DNA from: Deltaproteobacteria bacterium
Lineage (GTDB): Bacteria > Myxococcota_A > UBA9042 > PHBI01 > JACKFB01
Length of the DNA stretch: 64,000 nucleotides
Direction: 5' to 3'
Assembly (NCBI GenBank): GCA_020632695.1
Contig: JACKFB010000008.1
Location: 200,281 to 264,280 of the forward strand
Below, piece by piece: positions 24,876 through 32,153 of this stretch (positions are counted from its first letter, which is position 1; every line of letters begins with the position of its first letter). The notes under the pieces are model-generated. The model did no database searches and had not been told where the DNA came from. It saw only the letters and a program-made list of their open reading frames with translations. Position numbers and translations under genes: made by a program.

Positions 24876-26372
24876 GCAGCACCACGATCACTCCGAGCGA
24901 CGGAAATCGGACCGCGACCGCGCTCCCTCCGACCGTGAACCTCCACCTGGTCGCCCACTGCAACTACGCGTGCCGCTACTGCTATGCCCGCTTCGAGAGC
25001 GAGCGGAGGGTCCCACGCACCCAGGTCGACGCCTGGATCCGACTGCTGCGCCTCCTACCCGAGCATGGCGTGAGGCGCGTGACCTTCGCCGGTGGAGAGC
25101 CCACGCTGCTCCAAGAGCTGCCCGAGCTGCTCGAGGCAGCTTCAGGAGCCGGATCGTCACCTCGGTCGTGACCAACGCCGCGCTGATCGACTCCTCCTGG
25201 CTGGAGCATCACGGCCCATGGCTGCGCTGGCTGGCCGTTTCCATCGACTCGGTCAGCCGGAGGCGCTGCGCGCCTCGGGCGGAGTCCCGCCCGCGGCTCG
25301 AGCCCGACCATCCGCAGCACGTGCGCGACGTCTTCGCCTTTGGTGGCTGACTTCAACGCGCTGCGTCCGCCCGAGCGGCGCATTCGCACCAAGGTAACAT
25401 CACGGTCACGCGGGCGAACCTCCACGAGGACCCACGGGAGTTCTTGCGCGCCTGTGCACCCGAGAAGGTCAAGTTGCTCCAGATGCAACTGGTCGCCGGC
25501 GAGAACGACGACGCGGCCGACCTCGCCTGCACCCACGAGGAGTTCGCGGCTACGCCGATCGCGTAGCGACGCTGCGCGAAGAAGGCATCGACGTGGTGGT
25601 CGAGGACGTGACCGCCATGGATGGCCTGTACGCGATGATCGACCCGCTGGGCCGCTTCTACCAGCGCGTGGACGGCCGGTACGTCCGGAGCGAGCCGATC
25701 CTGGTCGTCGGCGTGATGGCTGCGTGGGCCTCCGTCGGTGGGTATGACCCGGAGCGCTTCATCGCGCGTCGAGGTGACTACGCGCCGGGAGCGGTGGCCG
25801 ACGGCAATCGGCCGTACTGGATCGCGGTCGAAGGCTTGGACGGCTCGGGAAAGAGCACGACCGTGAAGGGCCTGGCCGAGCGCCTCAGGGCGGCGATCGT
25901 CACGAATCCGCCGGCGAACATGCGCTCCGACAGAGCCCGCGCCGACGCGCTGCCGCACGAGGCGCGGCGTGAGTGGTACCTGGCCGCGAATCGGGAGGCC
26001 GCTCGCCAGGCGCGCGAGGTCCAGCGGGGCGGTCGTCCCGTGGTGATGGACCGCAGCGCCGCGAGCACCCTGGCCTTCGGCGCCGCGGAGTCGGCGCGGG
26101 TCGCCGGACCCTCGGACTGGCCCGCAGACATCGCTCGCCCGGACCGACTGCTGCTCCTGAACGTGTCCGAGCCCGAGCGACGTCGTCGGCTGTTCGGTCG
26201 AGGTGAGCCGCTCACCTGCGAGGAGCGGCGTCTGCTCGACGACCACGCCTACCGCGAGCGCGTGCTCGCGGGATACGAGGCGCTCGGGGCCATGGCCATC
26301 TCGGGCGACGCGTCCACGGAGCAGATTCTCGAGGAGATCGACGGTTTGCTCGGACGCAGGGCGCATAGGTGA
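24872..26372 (+). pseudogene. Prokaryotic viperin fused to a CMPK2-like nucleotide kinase; frame interrupted
   Basis: The N-terminal part is a radical-SAM domain with Cys30, Cys34 and Cys37 in AHCNYACRYCYARF, and GGEP at 74-77. What follows tracks viperin segment by segment: RIVTSVVTNAALIDSSWLEH, WLRWLAVSIDSVS, KVNITVTRANLHED (restoring one base), VKLLQMQLVAGEN, GLYAMIDPLGRFYQ, DPERFIARRGDYAPG. The last ORF (from 25,551) then continues without a break into a P-loop kinase: AVEGLDGSGKSTTVKGL, PVVMDRSAAS, RPDRLLLLNVSEPERRRR. This resembles human CMPK2, the neighbour and partner of viperin. Viperins turn CTP, UTP or GTP into ddh-nucleotide chain terminators, and the kinase would supply the triphosphate. 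Frame changes are needed near 25140, 25335, 25394 and 25549 and probably around 25255-25300. It could be a recent pseudogene or contain sequence errors. Confidence 0.8.
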
Positions 26373-26439
26373 TTCGAGGCCGGCGCCGGGGGTCGGGTAG
26401 GCCTCTCGCGGCCCCTCCCCCGCTCCCTCGCGGAAGCGC

Positions 26440-28803
26440 TCAGTTGCGCGGGGGGCGGGGGCGGGGGGGTTCTCGGGCGCTGACTCGGGTGGTGAGGGCG
26501 ATGGTGATCAGGGCGGCGGCGGCGGCGGCTCCCAGGGGGAGGAGGCCGGCCATGGCCAGGCCGGTGACGGTGATGGTCTCGAGGGTGATTATCTCCTGGG
26601 CGCGGCGGATTCGGCGGCGGGCTTCGAAGGCTACCGCGCGGGCGTCCAGGAGGCGGGAGAGCTCCTCGGGCATGATGGTGAGGTCGTCGGTGAGGCGGCC
26701 GAGGCCGAGGCCGGTGCCGAAGACGACGCCTGTGTCGGCGGCGCGGCGGGCGGCGACGCTGGCGCCGGGGGCGGTCACGACGCCCAGGCGACGGGAGCCC
26801 TTGCGGCGGCGCTCGGCCACCCAGGCGGCGGCGGCCTCGCCGCCCAGCGCGGCTTGGACGTTGGGGACGCTGAGGCGCGCGCCCGTGGCCTCGAGGGAGT
26901 CGTCGCCGTCGGCGCTGATGAGGGAGATCTCGAGGCCTCCGGCGGCCAGGGACTCCATCACGCGGCGGGCGTCCGCCCGCGGCTCGTCGTCCAGGTCGAA
27001 GCGCGCGACGAGGCGGTCGCCTACCGCCAGGTATACGCGGGAGCCGCACCCGCCCTCGGAGCCGGCGAAGGCCGCCAGCCAGGGGTGCTGATCGGCCGTC
27101 GGCGCGACGCCCGCCTCGGCCATCAGGTGGCTGTTGCCAAGCCGCACCAGCTCGCCCGAGCGCAGGCGCCCGACCACGCCGAGCCCCGGCAGCGCCTCCC
27201 GGGAGGCCATCTCGGCGGCGCGGTTGACGTCCTGCATCTCCGCGCGCGCCAGACCGCTGAGCGCTGGCGAATCGGGGTGGTCGTCCTCGTCGGTCATCGC
27301 CAGGAGCAGGCCCAGCGCCTCGTCCCGGTCCACACCCGGCGCCACCGCCCACATACCCGCCGTAGGCTTGCCCGAGGTCACCGTCCCGCTGCGGTCGAAG
27401 ACCAGCTCGTCCAGATCGGCGAAGCGCTCGAGGCTGCCGGCGTCGCGAAAGAGGATGCCCCGCTCCACCGCGCTGGCGATGAGCTTGGGGTGCGAGACCG
27501 CGCGCGCCCGAGCGGCGGCGACGACGGCGCTGGCCATCAGCACGCCCACCGCGCCGTGGACCGCCCCGCCGGTGAGGTCGCCGGGGTGCCCCTCCTGCAC
27601 CCAGCGCCAGATGAGCACGCCGAGCGCCGCGACCAGCGAGCCGCCCGCCGCCCAGCTCCCCGCGGCCATGGCTTTGCGATGCAGCCACAGATCGGCGCGC
27701 TCCAGACGCTCGAGCAGCTTCGCCACCCGCGCGATGGACGAGGCCTTGGCGTCGGCCACCGCCCGCAGCGCGATGCGCCCCTCCAGCACGCCGCGCCCGG
27801 CGAAGAGGCGCTCGCCCGGCTTGCACTTCCGGCTGCTCTGCCCGACGAGCACCCGCCGCTCGTCGAGCACGGCCTCGCCGGCCACCACGACGCCGTCGGC
27901 CGGCACCACCATCCCGCCCAGCACGATGACGATGTCCTCGGTCGACACGTCGCTCGCCGACAGCGTGAAGAGCCGGTCGCCCTTGGCCACCCACGCGTCG
28001 GCAGGCGCCATGGACGCCACCGCCACGGCCGGCCCGCGCATCAGCTCTCGCGTCCGCCGCAGCCGCGCCCCCCACGCCACCGTGCCCACGAAGAGCAGCA
28101 CCGCCGGCGCGAAGTGGGGCTCGGCCCGGCCGGAGCTGAGGAAGATCGCGACGTTGCCCACCATCACCACCAGCGAGACCAGCAAGGGCAGCGTCTCGGC
28201 GGTCGGCCTGCCCCGCACCACCAGCGCCAGCGCGCGCGCCAGGATGGGGCCGGCCCCCCAGAGCACGGTGGCCATCACCAGCAGCATCTCGGCGTTGATG
28301 GTCAGGTCGTGGGCCTGCCCGGACCGGATGAGGCCCGACTCGTGCGCCAGCCCCGGCACCAGCGCCAGCAGCCCCAGCACCACCACCCGCCTCGCGCTGC
28401 GCGCCAGCCGGGCCTCGGCCGGCGCCCTGCCCGGCCGCTCGTCGTCCGCCTCGGCAAGCGCCGAGACGCCGTCCTCGGCGGCCAGCGCCCCGATGAAGTC
28501 GCGGTGGTGCGGGAAGTCCACCGCGCTCACCACCAGCCGCGACAGCCGGTCGTCCACCCTCGCCTCGTGGATGCTGGGCACCAGCAGCAGCCGCCGCTCG
28601 AGCCGCCGGGCGTGCTGGATGTCCAGGAGCCCCCGCAGCCGGAAGCTCCAGCGGAGAAGCCTCGGTGGCTGCCCCTCCGCCGCCGCCAGCACCGCCTCGA
28701 CATCGACCGGCGCGCCGTCCAGCGACTCGCGCTGCGCCTCGTCCGACGCCACGTTCAGCGTGATGAGGCGCCGCGGCAGCGTGGGCTGGTTCGCCATGCT
28801 CAT
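26440..28803 (-). CDS. Degenerate P1B-type (heavy-metal) ATPase-like membrane protein
   Basis: A 787-residue protein with the layout of a P1B ATPase: an N-terminal cytoplasmic part, hydrophobic helices about residues 130-260, an actuator-like domain, further helices, phosphorylation/nucleotide domain and a C-terminal pair of helices. The phosphorylated Asp470 is kept but in FDRSGTVTSGKP instead of DKTGT. The actuator TGE is replaced (VLVGQSSRKCKPGE), the metal-site CPC is absent (AAARARAVSHPKL), and the GDGxND loop is replaced by VTAPGASVAARRA before a normal-looking TGVVFGTG. An HP motif (DDHPDSPAL) remains. It is therefore unlikely to be a normal metal pump. It starts at an ATG overlapping the queG stop (ATGA). 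The reading frame is intact, arguing for a selected function. Confidence 0.78.
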   Translation of the reverse strand: MSMANQPTLPRRLITLNVASDEAQRESLDGAPVDVEAVLAAAEGQPPRLLRWSFRLRGLLDIQHARRLERRLLLVPSIHEARVDDRLSRLVVSAVDFPHHRDFIGALAAEDGVSALAEADDERPGRAPAEARLARSARRVVVLGLLALVPGLAHESGLIRSGQAHDLTINAEMLLVMATVLWGAGPILARALALVVRGRPTAETLPLLVSLVVMVGNVAIFLSSGRAEPHFAPAVLLFVGTVAWGARLRRTRELMRGPAVAVASMAPADAWVAKGDRLFTLSASDVSTEDIVIVLGGMVVPADGVVVAGEAVLDERRVLVGQSSRKCKPGERLFAGRGVLEGRIALRAVADAKASSIARVAKLLERLERADLWLHRKAMAAGSWAAGGSLVAALGVLIWRWVQEGHPGDLTGGAVHGAVGVLMASAVVAAARARAVSHPKLIASAVERGILFRDAGSLERFADLDELVFDRSGTVTSGKPTAGMWAVAPGVDRDEALGLLLAMTDEDDHPDSPALSGLARAEMQDVNRAAEMASREALPGLGVVGRLRSGELVRLGNSHLMAEAGVAPTADQHPWLAAFAGSEGGCGSRVYLAVGDRLVARFDLDDEPRADARRVMESLAAGGLEISLISADGDDSLEATGARLSVPNVQAALGGEAAAAWVAERRRKGSRRLGVVTAPGASVAARRAADTGVVFGTGLGLGRLTDDLTIMPEELSRLLDARAVAFEARRRIRRAQEIITLETITVTGLAMAGLLPLGAAAAAALITIALTTRVSAREPPRPRPPRN

Positions 28804-29807
28804 CGCTCCGCCACCGTCCGCCCCGCCCGGGCGTTGCGCTGGCGGATCGTGCGCGCCACCGCCCCCAGCCGCCGCCCATCCGTGCGCCGCACCGCCGACT
28901 TCGGGAAGCGCGCCTTGAAGGCCGCCTCGTCCAGGCCCTCCAGCTCGACCAGCTTGGGCCGCACGTTGTCCGGCCGCGCCCGGAGCGGCACCTGCGCCGT
29001 CGGCTCGGCACGGCGGTTCCAGGGGCACACCTCCTGGCAGATGTCGCAGCCGAACACGTGCTGCCCCAGCAGCTCCGGGTCCATGGCCGCCACCGGGTCG
29101 GCGCTCTCGATGGTCCAGTGGGCGATGCAGCGCCGCGCGTCCAGCACGTAGGGCGCCGGGAAGGCCGCCGTCGGGCAGGCGTCCAGGCAGCGTCGGCAGC
29201 TCCCGCAGTGGTCGACCTCCGGCGCGTCGAAGGCCAGCTCCAGCGGCGTCAGCACCACCGCCAGGAAGAACCACGAGCCGCGCGGGCGGTGGATGAGCAG
29301 CGAGTTCTTGCCGATCCAGCCGAGCCCGGCGCGCTGCGCGTAGGCCTTCTCCAGCACCGGCCCGGTGTCGACGAAGACGCGGTGCTCGGTGCTCCGGAAG
29401 CCCAGCGCCGGGTCCTCGGCGAAGCGCCGCACCAGCCGCACCAGCATCTGGCGCACGTGGGCGTGGTAGTCCTTGCCGCGGGCGTAGCGAGCGATGTAGC
29501 CCTCGTCGTCGGCCGGCGGCGAAGCCAGGTAGCCTGGCGCCTCATCGGCGTAGGAGACGCCCAGCACTATCACGGACCTGGCCGACGGGTGTACGCGGCG
29601 CACGTCGCGGCGCATGTCCGGGTCGGCCTGGAGCCAGTCCATGTCGGCGCCGTAGCCCGCGGCCATCGCGTCGCGGTAGCGCTCCCACGCGTCGGGCAGC
29701 TCGGGCGGCGCAACCCCGACCAGGTCGAACCCGCACTGACGCGCATGCGCCTTGACTCGCGCCGCGCGCTCCGCCGGGTCCGCGTCGGCCGCCGCGCTCA
29801 AGCGCAC
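28800..29807 (-). CDS. queG: Epoxyqueuosine reductase QueG
   Basis: Reduces epoxyqueuosine to queuosine in tRNA using cobalamin and two [4Fe-4S] clusters. The 335-residue sequence has the ferredoxin-like double motif: CGSCRRCLDACP and CDICQEVCPW, plus DTGPVLEKAYAQRAGLGWIG and KNSLLIHRPRGSWFF, typical of the family. The start is a GTG at 29807. The stop overlaps the start of the degenerate P-type ATPase by ATGA, so the two share translation. The 66 bases to the divergent lipoprotein gene at 29874 must hold both promoters. Confidence 0.95.
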   Translation of the reverse strand: MRLSAAADADPAERAARVKAHARQCGFDLVGVAPPELPDAWERYRDAMAAGYGADMDWLQADPDMRRDVRRVHPSARSVIVLGVSYADEAPGYLASPPADDEGYIARYARGKDYHAHVRQMLVRLVRRFAEDPALGFRSTEHRVFVDTGPVLEKAYAQRAGLGWIGKNSLLIHRPRGSWFFLAVVLTPLELAFDAPEVDHCGSCRRCLDACPTAAFPAPYVLDARRCIAHWTIESADPVAAMDPELLGQHVFGCDICQEVCPWNRRAEPTAQVPLRARPDNVRPKLVELEGLDEAAFKARFPKSAVRRTDGRRLGAVARTIRQRNARAGRTVAER

Positions 29808-29873
29808 CGCCCGGCAGCCGGCGTCCCCGCCGTGGCGAGCCCCGCACCGCGCGTGCTATGAGCCCGACCTCCC

Positions 29874-30137
29874 ATGCGCCTGCCTCTCGCCACCATCGCC
29901 CTGCTCTCCGCCCTGCTCCCGGTCTCCGCGTGCAAGCGCGACCCCGAGCCCGGCTGCGCGGAAGCCTACGATCACATGATCGCGCTCGCCAAGCACGAGC
30001 CGGAGCCCGATCAGCGCGAGGCCTTCATGCGCGCCTGCGTCGACGCGTGGGACGAGGAGCGCCACGACTGCCTGATGGCGGCCACCACCCCCGACGAGGC
30101 GCTGGCTTGCCGAAGCCAGCGCGCCAACAACCGCTGA
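29874..30137 (+). CDS. Small Cys-rich lipoprotein, 87 aa
   Basis: Signal peptide with lipobox (LLPVSAC, Cys at residue 20), then a short domain with three more cysteines (GCAEAYDHM, MRACVDAWDEERHDC, ALACRSQ) spaced as in two helical hairpins, probably disulfide-linked. It resembles in style the lipoproteins at 15637 and 38227. Function unknown. An Hpt-like gene follows after 12 bases. Confidence 0.72.
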   Translation: MRLPLATIALLSALLPVSACKRDPEPGCAEAYDHMIALAKHEPEPDQREAFMRACVDAWDEERHDCLMAATTPDEALACRSQRANNR

Positions 30138-30149
30138 CCCGGTGGCGCC

Positions 30150-30524
30150 GTGAGCCGCGACGAAGACACTGACGACCGCTTCCGCCGCATGTACCGGCGC
30201 GAGCTGGAGGTGCGGCGTTCGGCGCTGGGCGCGCTGGACCCCGCCGACCCGGCCGCGACCGCAGCCATGGCCGCGGCCGTGCACCCGCTCATCGGCGGCG
30301 CCGGCGCGGTGGGGCTCTTCGAGCTGGGCGTGCTCTGCCGCACCGTCGAGCAGCGCCTGCGCCGCCTGGAGTCCGACGGCCTCTCTCCCGACGCCGAGCC
30401 GGCCCTGCTCAAGTTCCTGGCCATCCTGGACGATGTATCGGAGGCGTTGGGCGAGCATCGCGCGCCCGATATCGACGCGATCCACGCGCTGGCGCTCGAG
30501 CTGGCGCCCGATCCCGAAGGCTGA
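30150..30524 (+). CDS. Hpt-like (histidine phosphotransfer) protein
   Basis: A 124-residue all-helical protein starting at a GTG. The stretch AAVHPLIGGAGAVGLFELGV (residues ~45-65) fits the Hpt consensus H-x-L-x-G-x-x-x-x-x-G with the phospho-accepting His present, followed by LCRTVEQRLRRLE as the second helix. Single Hpt domains pass phosphate between receivers and histidine kinases. No receiver is encoded next to it, so its partner is unknown; the GAF histidine kinase at 34.7 kb is the only kinase of that class seen nearby. Confidence 0.6.
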   Translation: MSRDEDTDDRFRRMYRRELEVRRSALGALDPADPAATAAMAAAVHPLIGGAGAVGLFELGVLCRTVEQRLRRLESDGLSPDAEPALLKFLAILDDVSEALGEHRAPDIDAIHALALELAPDPEG

Positions 30525-30533
30525 GACGTCACC

Positions 30534-31211
30534 ATGGTACCTCGCCCCTGCCCCGCCCCTCGCCCCGTGCGCGCGGCGGCGCGTTCCCTCGCCCTCGCGG
30601 CGCTCCTCACCGGCCTCGTCGCGTGCGGCAGCGGCGGCCCGACCGAGCCCGCGCCCGACGATGAGTCCACCTCGTCTGCCACCGGCCTGCAGACCGACGT
30701 CACCCGGACCATGTGGCTGGACGTCCACGAGATGCTGACCAGCTCGATGGAGCTGTCCCTGGCACGGCGTGAGCTGCCCCGCGCGAAGGCCCTGGCCGTG
30801 CAGGCCCTGGCCACGGCGGGCGACAGCCAGAGCCTCCGCGCTGCTGCCCAGCTCGCGTGCGCCCTGGCCGAGGAGGCCCGCCGCGATCCCCGCGCGGCCC
30901 TGGCGCACGTCCGGGCGGCCGTCGATCTGCTGCCGGTCAACCAGACCAGCTCCGACGCGATCGTCGGCGCCGTCCTGACCGCGGCCGACCTCGGGGCGCA
31001 GGCCTCCACCGACGCCCGCGCGGCGCTCGAGGCGTGGCAGCTCCGGCTGCAGGCCGCTCGCGCCACCGTCCCGCTCGAGCGCGTCCAGCTGGCCGAGGAG
31101 CGGCTGGGCGCGCCGCCGCAGGTCCAGGCCCGGGTGGAGGCCTGGCCCGACGACGCCATCGGCGAGATCGAGGACCCCTCGCTGGCGGTCTATCCCCACC
31201 TCATCGAGTAG
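30534..31211 (+). CDS. Lipoprotein with TPR-like helices
   Basis: A 225-residue lipoprotein. After an Arg/Pro-rich start and hydrophobic core, the lipobox is LTGLVAC (Cys about residue 26), followed by a Gly/Pro/Glu/Asp/Ser linker. The body is a chain of amphipathic helices (ARRELPRAKALAVQALATAG, LACALAEEARRDPRAALAHV) resembling tetratricopeptide repeats. It starts 9 bases after the Hpt-like gene. No enzyme motif. Probably an outer-membrane-anchored protein-interaction lipoprotein. Confidence 0.68.
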   Translation: MVPRPCPAPRPVRAAARSLALAALLTGLVACGSGGPTEPAPDDESTSSATGLQTDVTRTMWLDVHEMLTSSMELSLARRELPRAKALAVQALATAGDSQSLRAAAQLACALAEEARRDPRAALAHVRAAVDLLPVNQTSSDAIVGAVLTAADLGAQASTDARAALEAWQLRLQAARATVPLERVQLAEERLGAPPQVQARVEAWPDDAIGEIEDPSLAVYPHLIE

Positions 31212-31274
31212 CGCGCGCGCTGGCGACTGGCGTGAAAACTTTGCGAGCGCGCGCCCTCGGTCGATCATCGGGCC

Positions 31275-32153
31275 ATGAAGAGCCTGCGTGCGCCCCGCCT
31301 CCGCCTCCGCGTCCTGCTGCTGCTCGGCGCCACCGTCGGGTGCGCCGCGGCCGGCGGGCTGCGTCTGCTCGCCGTCGTCGACACGCCCTCGCCGACCATG
31401 CGGGTCCCCGCCTCGGCCGTGATGCGCGGTCTGGTGCCCGACGCCATGCGCTTCGCCGCCATGGAGGCCGCCCGGCTGCGCGCCGACCCCGACGGGTGGC
31501 CCCCGGCCCCGCTGCGCCTGCCCCACCGCGCCCCGGTCGCCGACGAGGGCGTGTTCCACGTGCTCCCCGGCGCCCACCCGCTGGCCTCGACCTGGCTGCA
31601 CCTGCCCGGCGCCACCGACGCCACGGTGCGGGTGATCGCCTGGCCCGCAAGCGCCGTGCGCCTCGAGCCCTCGCCCCAGGCGGGCGCCCGCGTCCTGGCC
31701 TGGCTGGCCCCACCGCCGGCCGGCGCCCCCATCGACCGCGTGCTCGCCGCCCTCGGCTCCGCCGCGCCCCAGGCTCCCCGCGCGGCCCCCGACGACGCCA
31801 CCGCCGAGGCGGTCGGCCTCTGCCGCACCGCCGGCGGCACCGCCCTGCTGCTGCGCGGCCGCACCCTGGAGGTGGCGCCCCTCGAGGCGCTGATGCGGCA
31901 CCTGGGCTGCGACTCGCCCGGCGTCGTGTGGCGCGCCGCCGACGGCGCGATGCGCCTGCGCACCGGCCCGCCGCCGCTCGGCCACCCCGCCTGGGTCCTG
32001 ACCGCCGCGCCGGTCGACACGTCGCCTCGCATCGGGGATGATACGCGCCCCGCGCCGAAGGACCTCGCAGGCGGCCCATGGAACCGAAGCGTCTCTATCT
32101 CGTCGACGGAAGCACCTACATCTTCCGCGCTTTCTTCGCGATTCGCTCGCTGA
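31275..32153 (+). CDS. Hypothetical exported protein overlapping polA
   Basis: A 292-residue frame with a signal-anchor-like N-terminus (RLRVLLLLGATVGCAAAGGL). The body has no recognised domain: Pro/Ala-rich with predicted strands around residues 85-130. Its last 25 codons overlap the first 76 bases of polA in another frame and look like read-through (Ser/Arg-rich), so the C-terminus is of doubtful value. The frame follows a 63-base gap after the lipoprotein. Unknown function; I rate the existence of the gene as likely but the exact extent as uncertain. Confidence 0.5.
   Translation: MKSLRAPRLRLRVLLLLGATVGCAAAGGLRLLAVVDTPSPTMRVPASAVMRGLVPDAMRFAAMEAARLRADPDGWPPAPLRLPHRAPVADEGVFHVLPGAHPLASTWLHLPGATDATVRVIAWPASAVRLEPSPQAGARVLAWLAPPPAGAPIDRVLAALGSAAPQAPRAAPDDATAEAVGLCRTAGGTALLLRGRTLEVAPLEALMRHLGCDSPGVVWRAADGAMRLRTGPPPLGHPAWVLTAAPVDTSPRIGDDTRPAPKDLAGGPWNRSVSISSTEAPTSSALSSRFAR

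Noticed and set aside
24872..25600. Programmed ribosomal frameshifting in the viperin gene
   Set aside because: Too many frame changes (four or more) at sites without a common slippery sequence; errors or decay explain them better.
26373..26440. Right attachment site of the first accessory segment
   Set aside because: No copy of the tRNA-Ala 3' end or other direct repeat could be found by eye between the kinase stop and the P-type ATPase.
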